Origin: Thermoflexus sp042408815
GTDB taxonomy: Bacteria; Chloroflexota; Anaerolineae; Thermoflexales; Thermoflexaceae
DNA: 64,000 nt
Direction: 5' to 3'
Assembly (NCBI RefSeq): GCF_042408815.1
Contig: NZ_JBHOQR010000023.1
Coordinates: 75,399 to 139,398, forward strand
In this document: piece by piece, positions 26,594-35,298 of the stretch
Numbering within the stretch: the stretch's first letter is position 1
Layout: every line of letters begins with the position of its first letter
Translations under genes and position numbers: made by a program
The notes under the pieces: model-generated
Seen by the model: only the letters and a program-made list of their open reading frames with translations
What the model was told of the DNA's origin: nothing
Database searches by the model: none

Positions 26594-27331
26594 ATGACGA
26601 GAACCATGGTGGTGGTTCCCACTTACAACGAAGCTGATAATCTGCCCCGCTTGGTGGAGGCGTTGCTCGGGCTGAACCTGCCGGATTTGCAGATCTTGGT
26701 GGTGGATGATCGGTCCCCCGATGGGACAGGCGAGGTCGCGGAGGCCATGGCCCGGGCCCACCCGGGCCGCCTGATGGTGGTGCACCGGGATGGCCCTCGG
26801 GGCCTGGGACCCGCCTATCTGGAGGGTTTCCGGTGCGCCTTGCAAATCGGCGCGGAAGCGATCATCCAGATGGATGCGGATCTTTCCCATCCTCCCTCGG
26901 CGATCCCCCGGATGCTAGAGCGGATGGCCGATTATCACGTGGTGGTTGGATCCCGCTATGTGCCGGGAGGACGGGTGGATCCCCGCTGGGGGCCTGGACG
27001 CTACTGGCTGAGCCGCGGGGGAAATTTCTACGCCCGCGCCATCCTGGGGCTTCAGGTCCGGGACGCGACGGCCGGTTTCAAATGCTGGCGCCGGGATGCC
27101 CTGGCGCATATGCCCCTGCATCGGGTGCGATCCAACGGATATATCTTCCAGGTGGAGATGGCCTACATCGCACAGCGGCTGGGCTATCGGGTGTGTGAGA
27201 TCCCGATTTTCTTCGAGGATCGACGGGTAGGGCGTTCGAAGATGAACTGGCGGATTAAGATCGAGGCGGCCTTGCGAGTCTGGGAGCTCCGCTGGCGTTA
27301 TCGAGATCTGAAGCCGATCTCCTTGGGCTGA
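26594..27331 (+). CDS. Polyprenol monophosphomannose synthase-like glycosyltransferase (GT2)
   Basis: 245 residues. A GT-A fold enzyme that moves a sugar, usually mannose, from GDP to polyprenyl phosphate. Motifs: VVVPTYNEADNLPRLV, VVDDRSPDGTGEVAEAMA, the metal site QMDADLSHPP, VGSRYVPGG and GFKCWRRDAL. Length and lack of C-terminal membrane helices match the soluble DPM1 type. The product would be a donor for the GT39/GT-C membrane enzymes at both ends of this window, which gives a coherent pathway. It could instead use another hexose. It follows ubiX by 6 bp. Confidence 0.9.
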   Translation: MTRTMVVVPTYNEADNLPRLVEALLGLNLPDLQILVVDDRSPDGTGEVAEAMARAHPGRLMVVHRDGPRGLGPAYLEGFRCALQIGAEAIIQMDADLSHPPSAIPRMLERMADYHVVVGSRYVPGGRVDPRWGPGRYWLSRGGNFYARAILGLQVRDATAGFKCWRRDALAHMPLHRVRSNGYIFQVEMAYIAQRLGYRVCEIPIFFEDRRVGRSKMNWRIKIEAALRVWELRWRYRDLKPISLG

Positions 27332-27482
27332 AACCTGCACAGCGGGCGCCGTCGGCCCCCCTGCGGCTTTTGGAGGTCAGGCGGGATGCCTTTGGGCGCT
27401 GCCCATTCCCTGAAATCCGCTGCGATCTGGCACGAAGATCCCAAGCCTTCCCCTTGACCGATCTCTGAAACCCGAAAAGGCC

Positions 27483-27773
27483 ATGAGCGGAGATCCGGTT
27501 CGCTTCGCCCGAGCCCTGGCGGATAACCATCGGCAGCAGATCCTGCGGCTGTTGTGGGGCCGTGAGCTCTGCGTGCGGGATCTGGTCCAGGCCCTGGGTC
27601 TTTCCCAGCCTGCCGTCTCGCATCATCTCCGCGTCTTGCAGCAGGCAGGGCTCCTTCGCGCTCGAGAGGCGGGACGTCAGACATTTTACACTCTGGATCC
27701 AGAGGCCTTGGAGCGCGGCTTGCGGGCGTTGCGGCTAGCCCTCCGGCCGGTTCGTCGGAAGGGGCGACGGTGA
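27483..27773 (+). CDS. ArsR-family transcriptional regulator
   Basis: 96 residues, a winged helix-turn-helix. The DNA-binding helices are in CVRDLVQALGLSQPAVSHHLRVLQQAGLLRAREAG (residues about 24-58). The arsenic-type CxC motif in helix 3 is reduced to one Cys (CVR), so metal sensing by that site is unlikely. The C-terminal tail is basic. It stands alone on the plus strand, 151 bp after the glycosyltransferase and convergent with an ABC ATPase gene. The target is unknown; AAAAGG before ATG 27483 is a weak ribosome site. Confidence 0.88.
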   Translation: MSGDPVRFARALADNHRQQILRLLWGRELCVRDLVQALGLSQPAVSHHLRVLQQAGLLRAREAGRQTFYTLDPEALERGLRALRLALRPVRRKGRR

Positions 27774-27827
27774 TGGGGACGGCCAGCAAGACGGGGTCCT
27801 CTTCCCGATCGCTTAGGAGTGGGATCC

Positions 27828-28895
27828 TCAGATGGATTGCGGATCCTCCACGGGCCAGATCACGACGTCCTCCGCCGGAACGGTGATGGAAAGCCGTTCT
27901 CCCGGGCGGGCCTCGATAGTGTTCGCGGGGAAAAGCCAGCGAAGGCGCTCTGTCCCGATCTGCATCCATATTTCCACATAAAGCCCCCGGAAGGAACGGG
28001 CAACCACTTCGCCGGCGAGCACATTGGCATGGTCTGACGGGTTCGATCGAGGGGTGTGGCGGATCAGGATCCGGGCTCGAGCATGCGGCGAAATGGGTCC
28101 CCTAGGCCGGCCCTGCAAGATCCCGAGGGGTGTCCAGACCTGAGCGATGGCCCCCGGAGTAAGCACACGGCCCTCCAGGAAGGTGCCTAAATCCAGAAAA
28201 CGCGCCACGAAGGGTGTGGCCGGATCCTGATATAACACCTCCGGCGGGCCGATTTGCTCGATCCTTCCCTGGTGGAGGATCAGCACCCGATCCGCCACGG
28301 CCATCGCCTCGCTCTGATCGTGGGTGACATAGAGAGCGGTCATCCGTTCGGCCTTCAAGAGCTCCCGGATCTCCCTCATCAGCTGCTCCCGCAGCGCCCA
28401 ATCCAGGGATCCCAGGGGTTCATCCAGCAGCAGGACCGCGGGCCGCGGAGCCAGACTGCGAGCCAGGGCGACCCGCTGCTTCTCCCCCCCAGAGAGGGTG
28501 TGGACCTCGCGCGACTCATAACCGGGTAGCCCGACCTGATTCAATAGGGCGCGCACGCGCTCCCGGATCTCCAGCTCTGGAAGCCGCTGCATGCGCAATC
28601 CGAAGGCGATGTTTTCAAAAACATTCAAATGGGGGAAGAGCGCGTATTCCTGGAACATCAAGCCGATTCGACGGCGGTGTGGAGGGACGCCCGAAAGGTC
28701 CTGGCCATCCAGGAAGATCTGCCCCTCATCGGGGGGCTCCAGGCCCGCGATCAGGCGCAGGAGCGTGCTTTTCCCGCTCCCGCTGGGGCCCAGGATCCCC
28801 ATGATCTCCTCATCGGCGACTTCGAATGTGACATGATCGAGGGCCACCTGAGGACCGTAGCGACGGGTCAATCGGATAATTTTCAGGTGAGGCAT
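27828..28895 (-). CDS. ABC transporter ATP-binding protein, CysA/PotA/ModC type
   Basis: 355 residues. Walker A GPSGSGKST at about 36-44, Q loop MFQEYALFPHLNVFENIAFGLR, signature LSGGEKQRVALARSL, Walker B VLLLDEP, and the H-loop YVTHDQSEAMA. The C-terminal 110 residues form a TOBE/OB regulatory domain. This subfamily powers import of anions, polyamines or other small solutes. No permease or binding-protein gene lies within the window near it, so the substrate cannot be assigned. The panE gene lies 51 bp upstream on the same strand. Confidence 0.92.
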   Translation of the reverse strand: MPHLKIIRLTRRYGPQVALDHVTFEVADEEIMGILGPSGSGKSTLLRLIAGLEPPDEGQIFLDGQDLSGVPPHRRRIGLMFQEYALFPHLNVFENIAFGLRMQRLPELEIRERVRALLNQVGLPGYESREVHTLSGGEKQRVALARSLAPRPAVLLLDEPLGSLDWALREQLMREIRELLKAERMTALYVTHDQSEAMAVADRVLILHQGRIEQIGPPEVLYQDPATPFVARFLDLGTFLEGRVLTPGAIAQVWTPLGILQGRPRGPISPHARARILIRHTPRSNPSDHANVLAGEVVARSFRGLYVEIWMQIGTERLRWLFPANTIEARPGERLSITVPAEDVVIWPVEDPQSI

Positions 28896-28946
28896 CGGCT
28901 CTTCGGATTCCTCTCTCCCCGGTTTTTCAGGACGCCGCGCGTTCTA

Positions 28947-30011
28947 TCAGCCTGGGACCGATAGCCCTATCCGCTCCAGCAACGCGGTGACGTTGTCGCA
29001 CCATGCGGCCCGATCCTCCCGGCCCTCGCTCAGATCCTTGAGGATGCCGGCGAGGGCGTCGTGGATCGGTGTGGGCACTCCGACTCGAGCCCCGTAGCGC
29101 GCCACCGCGCCGCAGTAAGCCTCGATCTCCAGCCGGGCCCCCCGTTGCAGATCCTGGTGTAGGGAGGGAAGTTTCCCTCCCCGTCCCCACGCCCCCATGA
29201 AAGCCAGCAGCGGTCGAACGACAGAGGCAGGCCCCCAGCGCATCGCCCATGCCAGCAGCGGGATCGGATATCCGGGAAGCGAAACGGGTCGTAAGCCCAA
29301 CGCGCGCATGACCGCAAGGGCTTCCCGAAACGCCGCCCGCTCCACCGCGAAGGTCCGGGGATCCCGGAGCACCCGCTCCGTGGGCCAGTCCAGGATCGCA
29401 CAGGTGGCGTTGGCGATGAGGTTGAGCAACAGCTTGGACCACTTCATCGCCTGGGGGTCCGGGTAGAGACGGGTGGAGAAGCCAGCCAGCTGCAGGATCG
29501 CCTGCCACTCTCGCAGATCCTGAATCGGAGCCATGGGAGCCAGGCCTAATCCACCGCGGGTCCGTTCCAGCCGGACGATCCCTGGCGCGACGGTGGAGAG
29601 GGGCTGGGTGAGGGCCCCCGCCACGACACGGTCGGCCCCGAACGCGGCGGCCAGCCGGGCTTCCCCGTCGACGCCGTTCTGCCAGCAGAACAGCAGCGCA
29701 GAACGCCATCCCTGGCGCTGGATCGCGGCGATGGCTGCTTCCGTATCGTAAGCCTTCACGGTGAGAAAGATAGCATCCACCTCCGAAGGGATGGCATCCA
29801 GATCCGGGATGGCGTGGGGCTGGGTGGTCAGCTGCAACCCATCGGGGCGCAGGAGGATCAACCCATGGCGTCGGATGGCCTCGACCACAGCGGGGCGGCC
29901 GAGGAGGATCACCTCATGGCCGAAGGCGCTCAGCATCGCCCCCAGATATCCTCCGACCGCTCCTGCGCCGAAGACCAGGATCCGTCGGGCGGGAAGGGGT
30001 TTCACCGACAT
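28947..30011 (-). CDS. panE: 2-dehydropantoate 2-reductase
   Basis: 354 residues, slightly longer than the usual 300-320. It reduces ketopantoate to pantoate with NADPH in pantothenate and CoA synthesis. The N-terminal Rossmann motif is FGAGAVGGYLG (about 14-24). The catalytic Lys is in KWSKLLLNLIANA, and LTVKAYDTEAAI and CWQNGV are family loops. It is 7 bp downstream of tpiA on the same strand, so the two are probably co-transcribed. ATG 30011 was used. PanE paralogs with other 2-oxoacid substrates exist, so the specific reaction is likely but not certain. Confidence 0.87.
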   Translation of the reverse strand: MSVKPLPARRILVFGAGAVGGYLGAMLSAFGHEVILLGRPAVVEAIRRHGLILLRPDGLQLTTQPHAIPDLDAIPSEVDAIFLTVKAYDTEAAIAAIQRQGWRSALLFCWQNGVDGEARLAAAFGADRVVAGALTQPLSTVAPGIVRLERTRGGLGLAPMAPIQDLREWQAILQLAGFSTRLYPDPQAMKWSKLLLNLIANATCAILDWPTERVLRDPRTFAVERAAFREALAVMRALGLRPVSLPGYPIPLLAWAMRWGPASVVRPLLAFMGAWGRGGKLPSLHQDLQRGARLEIEAYCGAVARYGARVGVPTPIHDALAGILKDLSEGREDRAAWCDNVTALLERIGLSVPG

Positions 30012-30018
30012 GACGAGC

Positions 30019-30783
30019 TCAGGCCTTCACCCGCGCCGTCTCATGGATGATCCCTAGGAACGTCTCCGCCTTCAGGCTCGCCCCGCCCACCAACGCTCCG
30101 TCGATGGTGGGGCGACTGACGAATTCCGCGATGTTCTCGGGGGTCACGCTCCCTCCATAAAGGACGCGCACCTGTTGCGCGACTTCTGACCCGAAGAGCT
30201 CTTCCAGGGTTCCTCGAACCCAATGCCGGATCACCTCCTCCGCATCCGCTCCGGTGGCCGCCCGGCCGGTCCCAATGGCCCAGACGGGCTCATAGGCGAT
30301 GACGAGGCGGGCAGCCTGCCCCGGCGAGAGCCCTTCCAGCGCGCGTCGGGTCTGGGTGGCCACCACGGTTCCGGTCTCCCCGGCTTCGCGCTGAGCTAGC
30401 GTCTCCCCCACGCAGAGAATGGGGGTCAGGCTGTGGCGCAGGGCGGCAAGGACTTTGCGGCGGATCATCTCATCATCTTCATGGAAATACTGTCGGCGTT
30501 CCGAGTGGCCGATGATCACATATCGGCACCACTCCTTCAGCATCACCGGGGAGATCTCCCCGGTGAAGGCCCCGGCGTCCTCCCAGTGAACGTTCTGGGC
30601 TCCCACAAGGATTGAGGAGCCCTGCAGCACGGCGTGAACAGCAGGGATCGCCGTGAAGGGAGGGCAGAGCACGACTTCCACTGTTTGGGTCCGGAGGCCT
30701 TCTCGGATCGCCCGGGCCAGCGCTTGCCCCTCTGCGGCTGTCTTGTTCATCTTCCAGTTCCCGGCGATCAGTGGTTGTCGCAT
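30019..30783 (-). CDS. tpiA: Triosephosphate isomerase
   Basis: 254 residues, typical length. It interconverts dihydroxyacetone phosphate and glyceraldehyde 3-phosphate in glycolysis and gluconeogenesis. All active-site residues are present: Asn9 and Lys11 in GNWKMN, His93 in IIGHSERR, Glu165 in AYEPVWAIGTG, and the phosphate loops LYGGSV and DGALVGGASL. Start ATG 30783 follows from the family N-terminus; the open frame beyond it to 31161 has no similarity. A TAAAAT near 30995 on this strand may be its -10 element. Confidence 0.98.
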   Translation of the reverse strand: MRQPLIAGNWKMNKTAAEGQALARAIREGLRTQTVEVVLCPPFTAIPAVHAVLQGSSILVGAQNVHWEDAGAFTGEISPVMLKEWCRYVIIGHSERRQYFHEDDEMIRRKVLAALRHSLTPILCVGETLAQREAGETGTVVATQTRRALEGLSPGQAARLVIAYEPVWAIGTGRAATGADAEEVIRHWVRGTLEELFGSEVAQQVRVLYGGSVTPENIAEFVSRPTIDGALVGGASLKAETFLGIIHETARVKA

Positions 30784-31301
30784 CGTCCACCTCGCCCGAT
30801 GAGACAGCGAATGAGGAAAGCTCCCGTTTTCTTGCCATGTCGCTGGAAGGCGGGTTTGGGAGATTGTTCGCCTCCGCGCTGAGAAAGACGAAGTTGTCTT
30901 CAGGATTCTGCGCGGAATCCGGAAAACGCTTCCGCTCCTCGCTGATGAGAGCCCCCACGGGGAAGTCCGGTGTGTCCCTTCTGCCCCCTCTATTTTATCG
31001 GGTCCCCGGTTTTTCAATCGCTCGGCGAGGATTTCAAGGCCGGGCATGAGGCCCTCGGCGCCCTGCACCGCGCGAATGCTCCCCCCAAGAAGCTTAGATC
31101 CGAGGGGGGAACCACCCGCAGCGCGCCATCCCCTGAAGAAAGCGGAGCCCCCAGTGTTCATTGACGCGCTCCCGTTTTGGTGCTAATTTAGCAATGGGAG
31201 GACGTTTTCATTATCCCCTTTCCGCATCTCGAAGGGCCGCGGTCAAGGAACCACCCGGTTTTCCAGATTCAAGCTTTCGGCGAAATCGTGAGGGGCGCAG
31301 G
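30784..31301. other. 518 bp divergent intergenic region, tpiA / pterin dehydratase
   Basis: No gene is supported on either strand. It must carry both promoters. A good plus-strand promoter is at 31161-31189 (separate entry). For tpiA a TAAAAT lies near 30995 (minus), but the nearest TTGAAA gives only a 14 bp spacer. The middle (about 31040-31150) is GC-rich and featureless to me. Confidence 0.5.
31161..31189 (+). promoter_or_regulatory. Extended -10 promoter with overlapping palindrome
   Basis: TTGACG (31161-31166), a 17 bp spacer ending TGC, then TAATTT (31184-31189). The -10 lies inside the perfect 11 bp palindrome GCTAATTTAGC (31182-31192), which could be an operator. The next gene starts at 31302. 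Confidence 0.55.
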
Positions 31302-31661
31302 ATGAAGCTGGAAGAGATGAAATGCGTTCCGTGTCGAGGCGATGAGCCCCCCCTGACCGAAGCGGAGATCATGGCCTTGCTTCCCAGCGTTCCGGAATGG
31401 CAGGTGGTCGTCCGGGATGGTATCCCTCAGCTGGAAAGGACCTTCCGTTTTTCGAATTTCCGAGAGGCGCTGGAGTTCACGCGGGAGGTGGGGGAGCTGG
31501 CGGAGAGCGAGGGACATCATCCGGTGCTGGTGACCCGCTGGGGCCGGGTGACCGTGACCTGGTGGACGCATAAGATCCGCGGGTTGCATCGGAATGATTT
31601 CATCATGGCCGCGAAAACCGATGCCCTCTACCGGAAGAGGATTCTTTCAGAACCGACATGA
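31302..31661 (+). CDS. Pterin-4a-carbinolamine dehydratase
   Basis: 119 residues from ATG 31302 (GAGGGGCGCAGG just upstream); the open frame from 31161 contains the promoter and is not coding. It dehydrates 4a-hydroxytetrahydropterin and recycles pterin cofactors. The family signature is complete: EGHHPVLVTRWGRVTVTWWTHKIRGLHRNDF, with the two adjacent His, the later His and the terminal Asp. There is no aromatic amino acid hydroxylase gene in the window. In bacteria without one, these proteins are thought to act in molybdopterin or folate metabolism. Monocistronic by position. Confidence 0.93.
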   Translation: MKLEEMKCVPCRGDEPPLTEAEIMALLPSVPEWQVVVRDGIPQLERTFRFSNFREALEFTREVGELAESEGHHPVLVTRWGRVTVTWWTHKIRGLHRNDFIMAAKTDALYRKRILSEPT

Positions 31662-31751
31662 GCGGTTCTTCCCTGTCGTCCGGAGGCCATGTTCTGTCGA
31701 TGCCCCGCGAAAGCGTTGTGAGAAGAGCCTCACAAACAGGATGGGGATGGG

Positions 31752-32933
31752 ATGGCGGAAACGATCCTGGTCGTCGATGATGATTTGCAGGCGGTGAAGC
31801 TGATCGGCCTGATCCTCCAGCGCAAGGGGTATCGGATCATCCCGGCGACCAGCGGCGCGCAGGCGCTGGCCAGGGCGGAGATCGAGCAGCCCGATCTGAT
31901 CATCCTGGATGTGATGATGCCGGGTATGGATGGGCTGGAGGTTTGCCGGCGCCTGCGGGCGAACCCGAAAACCTCCGGGATCCCGATCCTGATGTTCACG
32001 GCGAAGACCGCCGTGGCAGATAAGATCGCTGGCTTCCAGGCGGGCGCGGACGATTACCTGACCAAGCCAGTGCATCCGGCGGAGCTGATCTCCCGAGTGG
32101 AGGCCCTGTTGCAGCGCGCGGCCCGCCTGAAGGCCGAGGCGACCGCCAGGATCCAGGCGGCCACGATCGGTTTCCTGGGCGTGAAGGGCGGGGTGGGAAC
32201 TTCCACCGTGGCGCTGAACACTGCGGTCGTCCTCGCCCAGGGAGCCGGCCACCTCCCCCCAGCGGTCCGAACGCCCCCTCCGGATTTCCGCTATCCTCGA
32301 GTGGTCCTGGCCGATCTGGCCCCGCATGGGGGGTTGGCCTGCCTGCTTCGGCTCTCCCAGGCCCTGGGGCTGCCGAATGTCCTGGCCTACCCGCCCCAGG
32401 AGCTGGATCCCCTGACGATCGAGAAATATCTCACGCGCCATGTCAGCGGGTTGCGGATGTTGCTCGCTCCCTATATGCCACGGCCGGTAGTGTTCTCTGC
32501 CGCCCCCATTCGCACCCTGGCCCGCCATCTGGCATCGCTGGGGGACTACGTGCTCTTTGAAATGGGGCATACCCTGGATGACGGAGCTCGGGCGTTGCTG
32601 GGGGAGCTGCGTTATCTCGTGCTGGTTATGGAGCCAACCTCTCTGGCTTTAGTCCATGCCCGTGAGGTCATCTCGATGTTATCCCAGCTCGGGTGGGTTG
32701 CCCAGCAACTCGGTCTGGTGGTGGTGAACCGTGCGGTCTCCGGGGTCGCCCTGACCCGACGGCAGATTGAGGAGGCGCTTTCCATTGAGCCGATCGGCTT
32801 CCTCTCCCCGGCTCCTGAGCTGGCCCATCAGGCCGTCGATCAGGGGGTCCCCATCGTCATGCTGCAGCCGGATGGCCTGCTGGCGGAACAGTTCCGCGAG
32901 CTGGCCCGACGTCTGGTAGCGCTCACGAGGTGA
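31752..32933 (+). CDS. Response regulator receiver fused to CpaE/TadZ-like P-loop ATPase
   Basis: 393 residues. The receiver (1-120) is intact: acidic pocket VVDDD, phosphoacceptor Asp53 in ILDVMMPGMDG, and Lys105 in LTKP. A linker leads to a ParA/MinD-like domain with GVKGGVGTS at 143-151. The P-loop Lys of MinD is replaced by Thr, as is common in CpaE/TadZ. These proteins place and control Tad/Flp pilus machinery at the membrane. The gene overlaps the endonuclease V region at its stop. A degenerate paralog is at 33679 and another intact one at 45865. Confidence 0.85.
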   Translation: MAETILVVDDDLQAVKLIGLILQRKGYRIIPATSGAQALARAEIEQPDLIILDVMMPGMDGLEVCRRLRANPKTSGIPILMFTAKTAVADKIAGFQAGADDYLTKPVHPAELISRVEALLQRAARLKAEATARIQAATIGFLGVKGGVGTSTVALNTAVVLAQGAGHLPPAVRTPPPDFRYPRVVLADLAPHGGLACLLRLSQALGLPNVLAYPPQELDPLTIEKYLTRHVSGLRMLLAPYMPRPVVFSAAPIRTLARHLASLGDYVLFEMGHTLDDGARALLGELRYLVLVMEPTSLALVHAREVISMLSQLGWVAQQLGLVVVNRAVSGVALTRRQIEEALSIEPIGFLSPAPELAHQAVDQGVPIVMLQPDGLLAEQFRELARRLVALTR

Positions 32934-32935
32934 AG

Positions 32936-33637
32936 ATGCCGATCCAGGCTCGCCATCGCCATCCCTGGGATGTCTCGCCGGAAGAGGCGATCGCGATCCA
33001 GCAACAGCTTCGCGCTCTGGTGATCCGGGATGGCTCCATGCCGGAACCCGGCGCCATTATTGTTGGAGTGGATGTCGGCTTTCGAGGGGATCTCGCCCGT
33101 GCTGCCGCCGTGGCCATGCGGTTCCCGGAGCTCACGCCCCTCGCTCAGGCGGTCGCGGAGGTCCCGGTGACGTTCCCCTACATCCCGGGCCTGCTGGCTT
33201 TCCGGGAGGCCCCTGCGATCCTCGCGGCTCTGGACCGTCTGACGCTCGAACCTCAGCTGCTGATGGTCGATGGCCATGGGATCTCCCATCCCCGCCGGCT
33301 GGGGATCGCCACCCATCTCGGGGTTTATTTGGATCTTCCGTCCATTGGATGTGCGAAGTCAAAGCTGTGGGGGCGCTGCGAGATGCCGCCGGATGAGCCA
33401 GGGGCCTGGACGCCGCTCTGGGATGGGGAGGAGATCATCGGGGCCGTCCTGCGCACTCAGGTGGGGACCAGTCCGCTTTTTGTCTCCATTGGCCATCGCA
33501 TCTCCCTAGAGAACGCGATCGCTACGGTGATGGCCTGCGTTCGGGGTCACCGGCTTCCAGAGCCCACCCGCTTGGCCCACCTGGCGGCGGGAGGAGCCGA
33601 TGTGATTTCCTCCGCCCGGCAGCCCCGTTTGCTGTAG
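32936..33637 (+). CDS. nfi: Endonuclease V
   Basis: 233 residues from ATG 32936 (GAGG 5-6 bp upstream); GTG 32930 overlapping the previous stop is an equal alternative. The enzyme cuts DNA one base 3' of deaminated bases, chiefly inosine, using Mg2+. Key residues are visible: Asp46 in GVDVGF, Tyr82 and Glu91 in PYIPGLLAFRE, and Asp112 in VDGHGISHPRRLGIATHLG. It sits between two receiver-CpaE genes, with no functional link known. Deamination repair fits a hot habitat, which is inference. Confidence 0.95.
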   Translation: MPIQARHRHPWDVSPEEAIAIQQQLRALVIRDGSMPEPGAIIVGVDVGFRGDLARAAAVAMRFPELTPLAQAVAEVPVTFPYIPGLLAFREAPAILAALDRLTLEPQLLMVDGHGISHPRRLGIATHLGVYLDLPSIGCAKSKLWGRCEMPPDEPGAWTPLWDGEEIIGAVLRTQVGTSPLFVSIGHRISLENAIATVMACVRGHRLPEPTRLAHLAAGGADVISSARQPRLL

Positions 33638-33678
33638 AAAGGGCCAGGGATAGGCCACACCGCGGAGGAGGCACTCCC

Positions 33679-34614
33679 ATGGCGAGGCTGCTGGTGGTGG
33701 ACGATGATCCCGACGCGCGCCGGCGGATGGATCTGCGAGGCCTACCGGTGATTGGATTGACCGCGAAAGCTCAGATGGCCCCCGCAGCGGAGCAGAAGCT
33801 CCTGGGCGTGCAGGCCTACCTGACTAAGCCGGTCTCCGCCGAAACCCTGCTGCAAACGGTCCAGGAAACGCTGCAAGCCGCCCGCCCCCTCCTTCCTTCG
33901 GGGAATCAGGCGCTGGAGATCGCCTGTGGGGAGAGCTGGCCGGGCAGCGCTGGGGAGTTCCTGGCTTCGGCCCTGGCAGCCGCTCTGGCCGCCCATGCCC
34001 CGACGTTCCTGATCGATGTCGAAGGACTAGGGCGAGGAGCCCTGATCTTCGATCTGGAGCCTCATCTCACAGTGGAGGACCTGGAGGTGGGCCGGGATCC
34101 GGCCCAAGGTCTGATCCCGGTTCGGGAGCAGCTCCATGTCTGGTCCGTCTATGGACGACCCAGCCCGGTCGCTGTCCAGCAGGTGGCGGAGCGGCTGGCC
34201 TCCCAAGCCGGATTTATGGTCTGGATGGTGGGAGATCCGATCGGATCGGTGGCGGCCTCTATCTTCCCTCGGTGTCTGCGGATCTTCTTCGCCTTTGAGA
34301 GCCATGGACCCGGGATGCGGCGGGCGCGGCTCGTGCTCCGTCAACTGGAAGGCTTGGACCTTCGATCGCCACGAGTCTGGCCCATCTGGGTGCGGCGCTG
34401 GGCGGTTCCTGAGCCATGGACGGAGACAGAGATCCAGAACCGCCTGGGTGGGGTTCCCATTCGGGTCTGGCCGGTGGATCCGGTAACGGCCCATCGGGCG
34501 CTGCAGGATGGTCAGCCTATCCAGGAGGTCGAGCCGGAAAGTCCCACTGCGCATCGCATCCGGGAATGGGCGGAGGAGATCTTGGAGCTTGCGAGGGGAA
34601 GGAGGGCGCCTTGA
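33679..34614 (+). CDS. Degenerate receiver-CpaE/TadZ-like protein lacking the phosphoacceptor region
   Basis: 311 residues with a good ribosome site (GGAGGAGG upstream of ATG 33679). The N-terminus starts as a receiver (LLVVDDDPDARRR) but jumps directly to LPVIGLTAK and YLTKPVS. About 45 residues that hold helix 1 to strand 3 and the phosphorylated Asp are missing. The ATPase-like part keeps CpaE-type strand patterns, but the P-loop is reduced to ACGESWPGSAGEF, without GGxG(K/T). The frame itself is intact. It is followed by a clearly broken cpaF, so it is probably a decaying paralog of 31752-32933; a non-enzymatic role cannot be excluded. Confidence 0.7.
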   Translation: MARLLVVDDDPDARRRMDLRGLPVIGLTAKAQMAPAAEQKLLGVQAYLTKPVSAETLLQTVQETLQAARPLLPSGNQALEIACGESWPGSAGEFLASALAAALAAHAPTFLIDVEGLGRGALIFDLEPHLTVEDLEVGRDPAQGLIPVREQLHVWSVYGRPSPVAVQQVAERLASQAGFMVWMVGDPIGSVAASIFPRCLRIFFAFESHGPGMRRARLVLRQLEGLDLRSPRVWPIWVRRWAVPEPWTETEIQNRLGGVPIRVWPVDPVTAHRALQDGQPIQEVEPESPTAHRIREWAEEILELARGRRAP

Positions 34615-35262
34615 ACCCGCAGGAGCTGCCGATCCCCCCGAGCATTATGCTCGGCTTCGGACCTGGCTGATCCAGCCGCTGCGGAAGGGGTTCGAAGCCG
34701 CCGCCGATGGGAATGACCCCGGAGAGCTGGCGCTGGGTCCGGGATCGGGTCAGCCAGTTGCTGGCCTCCGCGCGGATCTCCCTGCCCCCCGAGGCGCTGG
34801 AGCGGCTGGTGGATGAGGTCGGAGACGAGGTCGTGGGCTACGGCCCCATTGGGCTGCTGGTGCGTGATCCCTCCATCACCGAGATCATGGTCAATGGTCC
34901 TCATCAGGTCTATGTGGAGCGGGCGGGTAAGATCGTCGAGGTCGATGTGCGATTCCGGGACGAGTCGCATGGGATGGAGGTCATTGAGCGCATCCTTCGA
35001 CCCGTGGGGCGCAAGGTGGATCGGGCGTGGCCCATGGCCGACGCCCGTCTCCCTGATGGCTCGCGACGGAAGATCACCCGGGTCACAGAGATCCAGGGGA
35101 TGGAAGGGGATACGGTGGTGCTGCAGGATCCCTTCGTCTTCCAGGCGAAAGCGATCGGGGAGGCATATGGGTAAGGTGGAAGGGGTTCATCGGCCGACCG
35201 GGATCCGCCTATCCCCCCAGATTTTCGGGGTGGGAACGATCACCGCCAGCCGGGGGCGATGA
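34611..35262 (+). pseudogene. Remnant of cpaF/tadA (Tad pilus secretion ATPase)
   Basis: TTG 34611 overlaps the previous stop (TTGA) and starts NPQELPIPP, after which the frame must shift at a run of six C (34634-34639) to give EHYARLRTWLIQPLRKGFE. A second shift near 34715-34722 leads to WRWVRDRVSQLL and the typical GYGPIGLLVRDPSITEIMVNG. After ADARLPDGSR the sequence jumps straight to TEIQGMEGDTVVLQDPFVF, the C-terminal end of CpaF. Some 250 residues with Walker A, Asp box and Walker B are lost. A third shift at about 35173 is needed to read GKVEGVHRPTGIR. No motor activity is possible. No tadB or tadC follows. Confidence 0.82.
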
Positions 35263-35266
35263 AGGA

Positions 35267-35291
35267 AGGGGCGGGTGGGACGCCCGCCCCT
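35267..35291. terminator. GC-rich hairpin between convergent cpaF remnant and selW-like gene
   Basis: A 9 bp perfect stem AGGGGCGGG / CCCGCCCCT with a 7 nt loop lies just past both stops. There is no T-run, so termination is plausible but weakly supported. Confidence 0.4.
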
Positions 35292-35298
35292 CCTGGCG

